Shown here one piece after another: positions 55,626 to 59,391 of a DNA stretch of 59,391 bases. This stretch comes from Rhodanobacter sp. PCA2 (lineage in GTDB: Bacteria > Pseudomonadota > Gammaproteobacteria > Xanthomonadales > Rhodanobacteraceae): positions 3,488 through 62,878 of the forward strand of contig NZ_NJIC01000042.1 in the NCBI RefSeq assembly GCF_013620825.1, in the 5' to 3' direction. The position numbers and the translations under genes were made by a program. Each line of letters opens with the position of its first letter. The first letter of the stretch is position 1. Below the pieces are notes generated by a model. That model was not told the origin of the DNA. It made no database searches and saw nothing but the letters and a program-made list of their open reading frames with translations.

Positions 55626-56862
55626 GCCACTGGCTCCAGTCGGCATGATGGGGACGCATCGCCGGATGCGCATCGATGATGGTGGCCACGCGCAGCACCG
55701 GGAATTGCCGCGACACCAGGCTCAGCGCCTGCAGCGCGGGGCTGCTTTGCAGCAGCTTCACGAACGGGTAGCGCGAGACCAGGCGGTCGGTCAGCTCGTT
55801 CGCCTCGAACGGCACGTCGCCGTAGCCGTTCGCGTCCGCGTCCCAACCCAGGTAGTTGCTCCAGTAGTTGCCCTCGCGCTTGCCCCACTGCACGTCGCGC
55901 GTAGCCACGTAGTTCACCTGCTCGGTATTGCCGATGAAGTCGTTGCCGTCGACTTCGTTGTTGTACGAGCCGGCCCACAGGTGCACGCCCACCGCGTTGC
56001 CGACCACCAGGTTGCCGCGCAGGGTGACGTACTCGGCGTCGTAGACGAACAGGCCCTCGCGATTGCCGGCCGAGATGTTGCCGGCGATGGTGGAGTCCTG
56101 GATCGTCCGCAGCATGATGCCGTGGCTTTCGTTGCCCCAGGCCACGTTGTCGCGCACGTCGAGGTCCCGCACCTCCATCAGCGCCATGCCGCCGATGTTG
56201 TGGAAGCTCTCGTTGCCCTGCCACAGGTTGTGGTAGGAATTCATGTAGTGCGTGCCGTAGCGCACGTCGTGGATGCGGTTGCCGACGAAGCGCGCGTGGT
56301 GCGACACGTCCACGTAGATGCCGTCGCGCGCGAAGCTGATGCGGTTGCGCTCGATCGACGCGCCCTGGGTGTTGTACAGCTGGATCGCGTTGCCGCGCTG
56401 CGAGGAGATCTTCTCGCGCATGCCGGTGATCAGGTTGTCCGCCACCGTCACCTGGTTGCTCTTTTCGATCCACAGGCCGAACAGCACGTGGGCGAAATCG
56501 CAATGGCTGACCACCGCCCGGTCGGAGCCGGGCTGGATGTAGATGCCGGCGTTCTGCGCGCCGAGGTCGTCGCCGCTGTCGCGCACGATCAGCCCTTCGA
56601 TGCGCACGTCGGGCGACGCGACGCGGATGACGTCGCCCTGGCCGCCGCCGCCGACGGTGGGCCGCCCCACGCCGACCAGCGACAGCGGCTTGTCGATGCG
56701 GAAGCCGCCCGCGTACTGGCCGCGCTCGATCTCGACCGTGTCGCCGGGCGCCGCCTGCGCGATCGCCGCGTCGATGCGCTCGCCGGGATGCACGCGCAGC
56801 GTCGCCGCGCCCGCGGGCAGCGCCGCGAAGGCCAGCAGCAGGAGGGCGGGCATGCGCTTCAT
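55606..56862 (-). CDS. nosD: NosD periplasmic copper-site assembly protein
   Basis: A 418-residue periplasmic right-handed beta-helix protein. The signal peptide covers residues 1-19 (ending PAGAA). Repeated parallel beta-helix turns with Asn ladders follow: NLITGMREKIS, NRISFARDGIYVDVS, NRIHDVRYGTHYMNSYHN, NISAGNREGLFVYD. NosD takes sulfur/copper-site precursors delivered via NosFY and binds NosZ during assembly. The ATG overlaps the nosR stop (ATGA). Confidence 0.96.
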   Translation of the reverse strand: MKRMPALLLLAFAALPAGAATLRVHPGERIDAAIAQAAPGDTVEIERGQYAGGFRIDKPLSLVGVGRPTVGGGGQGDVIRVASPDVRIEGLIVRDSGDDLGAQNAGIYIQPGSDRAVVSHCDFAHVLFGLWIEKSNQVTVADNLITGMREKISSQRGNAIQLYNTQGASIERNRISFARDGIYVDVSHHARFVGNRIHDVRYGTHYMNSYHNLWQGNESFHNIGGMALMEVRDLDVRDNVAWGNESHGIMLRTIQDSTIAGNISAGNREGLFVYDAEYVTLRGNLVVGNAVGVHLWAGSYNNEVDGNDFIGNTEQVNYVATRDVQWGKREGNYWSNYLGWDADANGYGDVPFEANELTDRLVSRYPFVKLLQSSPALQALSLVSRQFPVLRVATIIDAHPAMRPHHADWSQWLERSGR

Positions 56863-59048
56863 TCGATCAGCTTGATCGGGATGAAGTGGCCGTCGCGGCC
56901 GATCGGCGTCAACGGCAGGCCGGCCTTGGCGCGGCGCTTGCGTTCGGCGCTGAGCGGCGGGCAGGCGTGGTCGTCGTGGTAGAGCACGATGCAGTCCAGG
57001 CATTGCATGCATTCGGACGGGTCGATGCGCCCCTGCGCGTCGATCGCCTGCGAACCGCAACCCACCGCGCAGGCCTTGCAGGTGGTGCATTCGGCCTTGC
57101 GCTTCAGGCCGAACAGGCGGAACCGCGACGGCAGCGCCAGCGCAGCGCCCAGCGGGCACAGGTACTTGCAGAACGGCCGCTCGATGAACATCGAGAGCGC
57201 CACCAGCGCCGACCAGAACAGCACGAACGGCCAGCTGCGGTTCCACACGTGGACCATGAAGGTGGTCTTGAACGGCTCCACCTCCGCCATGCGCTCGGCC
57301 AGCGCCATGGAGTGGAACGAGGCCGCCACCAGCACCAGCAGCACGACGTACTTCAGCCAGCGCAGGCGGTGGTGCCAGCGCGACGGCAGCGCGAACTGCC
57401 AGCGCCCGAGGCCCAGGCGCCGGGCGCCGCGATACAGCAGCTCGCTCATCGAGCCGTACGGGCACAGCCAGCCGCAGAACACGCCGCGGCCCCACAGGGC
57501 GACGGTGACCGCGATGAAGACCCAGAACAGGAAGATCAGCGGATCGCTGAGGAACAGGTCCCAGCGCCAGCCGTCGAACGGCGCGTGGACCAGCGTGAGC
57601 ACCTGCACCACCGACGGCTGCGCAAGCTGCATGAAGCCGACGAAACCCACCGCCACCACCCATGCCGCGATGTGCGGCCACAGGATCCAGCGCTTGTCGT
57701 TGCGCCGCGAGCGCGCGGCCCAGCGCATGCGCAGCGCGTAGAACACCGCGACGGCCAGCAGGAAGGCCACGAACGCGGTGATCGTGAAGGCCTTGGCCTT
57801 CCACAGCTTCACCCAGGCGGGCGTCGGCTTCTCGACCGTGGGACGACCGCCTTCCAGGTAGCGCGCCGGCAGCCAGTACTCGGCGTTGAAGTTCGCGAAG
57901 TCCGCGGCGCCGTGGTCCCCCTCGTGCTTGGACAGGAACGCGAGCCGCCACGGATAGGCGGCTGAAAACGACTTGCCGCGCAGTATGAAGATGCCGGACT
58001 CGTCGTACGCCGGAACGCCCGGCAGGTCGATGTGGTACAGGTTGCGGTAGTCGCCGTCGCCGAACTGGTAGGCGTCCGCATCCTGGCTCACCTGGATGCG
58101 GTCGTATATGCCGCCGCGCACGAACGCCGAACCCTTGAACGAGCTGCTGCCGCCGTTGATGATGAAGATGGCGTGCTCGCCCGGCTTCAGTTCGCCCATC
58201 AGCCGCTGGTACACCGCCTCGCCCAGCACCGCCTTGCCCACCGCCGGTTCGTTGAGGTAGCCGAACCAGAGGTCGACGAAAGGCCGGGCCGCGGCGGGCT
58301 CGCCCACCTGCCCGGGCATCACCTTGAGATGGCCCACGCTGCCCTCGGTCACCAGCCCGGCCCAGTCGGACGGTGCAGTTGCAGCGGTGAACCGGGCCTG
58401 GGGGCGTTCCACGGCATGGATCAACCCGACCTGGCGTGCCACGGCATAACTGCCACGTCCCACCATCTGGTTCTCGGCCAGCACGGTGACGGTGGCGCCG
58501 CTGATGGCGTCCATCGGCACGTTCGTGCCGTCGGCACGGCCGAGTTCGAAATGGGCACCGGCCGGCTTGCCGATGTACTGGGCGACATAACCCACGAGTT
58601 TTTCTTCGGGAATGCCCGCCAGCAGGATGGGTTCGCTGTGGCGGAGGATGCGCACGCCGGTGACGCGTCCCTGCGCATCCATGCCCACCAGGGTGACGAT
58701 GGGCTTGCCCGAGTAGCCGACGATGTCGGGCGTGGTGTCGGTGGACAGGAAGACGTAGCCCACCACCTCGTCGCGACCGTCGTGTTTGCGCAGGCCTTCG
58801 ACGTAGGCGGGCTGGCCCTTGCGCAGCGAGAAACGCTCGGCGCCCGGCAGCACGCTGCCGCAGGGCGCATAGCGGCACAGATCCGGGCCGGCGAACATCG
58901 CGGCCGGCCATTCCGCCTCATACGCTCCGGCCCAGGCGCGGCCGCTGCCGAGCAGCAACGCACACACCACGAACAATCCGTACAGCCATCCGCATCCATG
59001 GCCGTGCCGGACCGCGCCCGGACCACGCTGCGAGCCTGCCATCTTCAT
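56859..59048 (-). CDS. nosR: NosR flavo/iron-sulfur membrane protein
   Basis: A 729-residue electron donor and regulator for N2O reductase. A signal peptide (about residues 22-41) is followed by a periplasmic FMN-binding domain in which SGATVTVLAEN contains the Thr expected to carry covalent FMN. A membrane part with about six helices contains the C-x-x-x-C-P motifs CGWLCP and CKYLCP. The C-terminus has two 4Fe-4S motifs, CTTCKACAVGC and CMQCLDC plus a later Cys. The ATG at 59048 was chosen from the signal peptide. It follows a cytochrome c gene by 14 bases. NosR is typical of clade I nos clusters. Confidence 0.95.
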   Translation of the reverse strand: MKMAGSQRGPGAVRHGHGCGWLYGLFVVCALLLGSGRAWAGAYEAEWPAAMFAGPDLCRYAPCGSVLPGAERFSLRKGQPAYVEGLRKHDGRDEVVGYVFLSTDTTPDIVGYSGKPIVTLVGMDAQGRVTGVRILRHSEPILLAGIPEEKLVGYVAQYIGKPAGAHFELGRADGTNVPMDAISGATVTVLAENQMVGRGSYAVARQVGLIHAVERPQARFTAATAPSDWAGLVTEGSVGHLKVMPGQVGEPAAARPFVDLWFGYLNEPAVGKAVLGEAVYQRLMGELKPGEHAIFIINGGSSSFKGSAFVRGGIYDRIQVSQDADAYQFGDGDYRNLYHIDLPGVPAYDESGIFILRGKSFSAAYPWRLAFLSKHEGDHGAADFANFNAEYWLPARYLEGGRPTVEKPTPAWVKLWKAKAFTITAFVAFLLAVAVFYALRMRWAARSRRNDKRWILWPHIAAWVVAVGFVGFMQLAQPSVVQVLTLVHAPFDGWRWDLFLSDPLIFLFWVFIAVTVALWGRGVFCGWLCPYGSMSELLYRGARRLGLGRWQFALPSRWHHRLRWLKYVVLLVLVAASFHSMALAERMAEVEPFKTTFMVHVWNRSWPFVLFWSALVALSMFIERPFCKYLCPLGAALALPSRFRLFGLKRKAECTTCKACAVGCGSQAIDAQGRIDPSECMQCLDCIVLYHDDHACPPLSAERKRRAKAGLPLTPIGRDGHFIPIKLIE

Positions 59049-59062
59049 GTCACGCCCCTGTC

Positions 59063-59391
59063 TTATTGCGACTTGCCGACCATGTAATCGACGGCTTCCT
59101 TGATCGACGCTTCGTCGATGCTGGGGTTGCCGCCGTGCGGCGGCATCGTGCCCTTCGCTCCGGTGAAGCCTTCCAGCGCGTGCTTGTAGAGCACGTCCTT
59201 GCCCTGCGCGATGCGCGGAGCCCAATCCTCCTTGTTGCCCAGCACGGGAGCGCCGACGGCGGGGCTGCCATGGCACAGCACGCAGGTGGACTGGTAGACC
59301 TTCTCGCCCGGCGCCGGCCCCGCGGCGGCCGCTTCGGCGGCGGGCTGCACCGCCGGGGCCTCGACGGCGGCCGCCGGCGCAGACGGCGCAT
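59063..59391 (-). CDS. c-type cytochrome (partial, cut by window edge)
   Basis: The C-terminal 109 residues of a single-heme cytochrome c. The frame is open to the edge, so the N-terminus is missing. An Ala/Pro/Val/Glu-rich linker of roughly 30 residues precedes the heme domain, with C-V-L-C-H as the heme attachment site and the axial Met in GTMPPHGG. The class looks like small cytochrome c5/cbb3-type domains. Lying directly before nosR on the same strand, it probably passes electrons to NosZ or NosR. An upstream domain or membrane anchor cannot be excluded. Confidence 0.88.
   Translation of the reverse strand, partial: APSAPAAAVEAPAVQPAAEAAAAGPAPGEKVYQSTCVLCHGSPAVGAPVLGNKEDWAPRIAQGKDVLYKHALEGFTGAKGTMPPHGGNPSIDEASIKEAVDYMVGKSQ

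Overview
The window is very GC-rich, gene-dense DNA from a gammaproteobacterium of the Xanthomonadales/Lysobacterales type, most likely Rhodanobacteraceae (Rhodanobacter/Dyella-like). This placement is an inference. It rests on the pilMNOPQ operon divergent from a PBP1A gene, on the gmk/rpoZ/spoT/ridA/recG and rph/rdgB/hemW neighbourhoods, on a zinc-free L31, and on a nos (nitrous oxide reductase) accessory cluster as found in denitrifying Rhodanobacter. I see no rRNA, tRNA, CRISPR, prophage or insertion sequence. 56 protein genes are supported, one of them cut by the right edge.

Layout. 0-4.4 kb: Rieske ferredoxin-like protein, small membrane protein, AraC/alkyltransferase fusion, EamA exporter, AtoE-type fatty acid transporter. 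4.6-9.3 kb (minus): four-gene export operon of membrane-fusion protein, ABC ATPase and two FtsX-type permeases. 9.4-12.2 kb (plus): FAH-family hydrolase, mscL, M28 peptidase. 12.2-17.2 kb (minus): MarR regulator, RND adaptor, RND pump. 17.3-25 kb: macro-domain gene, then the complete minus-strand moxR-DUF58-DUF4381-batA-batB/C-batD operon. 25-30.4 kb (minus): pilMNOPQ, divergent from mrcA. 33.3-42.2 kb: an unrecognised gene, gltA, rpmE2, nucleoside hydrolase, recG, ridA, spoT, rpoZ. 42.4-46.8 kb: mlaA (plus) facing mlaFEDCB (minus). 46.9-49.7 kb: gmk, a VIT1-type transporter with foreign-looking codons, yicC. 49.8-52.7 kb (plus): rph, VOC protein, rdgB, hemW. 52.7 kb to the end (minus): cytochrome c, nosR, nosD, nosF, nosY, nosL and an unrecognised gene. 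nosZ is not in the window and may lie just beyond the right edge.

How genes work together. The nos genes supply electron transfer (NosR, cytochrome c) and copper-site assembly (NosDFY, NosL) for N2O reductase. The mla genes encode the retrograde phospholipid system, MlaA in the outer membrane, MlaC in the periplasm and MlaFEDB in the inner membrane. PilMNOP form the type IV pilus alignment complex that leads to the PilQ secretin. MoxR with the Bat proteins is probably an envelope-stress chaperone system. Most operons show stop/start overlaps, and several intergenic ends carry strong hairpins.

The points I rate highest are these: an unknown gene translationally coupled to the end of the nos operon; a MlaD made of two MCE units in exact 109-residue register; splitting of the usual yicC-gmk-rpoZ-spoT block by the mla genes and a probably acquired VIT1 gene; and a BatB whose metal-site motif is lost.
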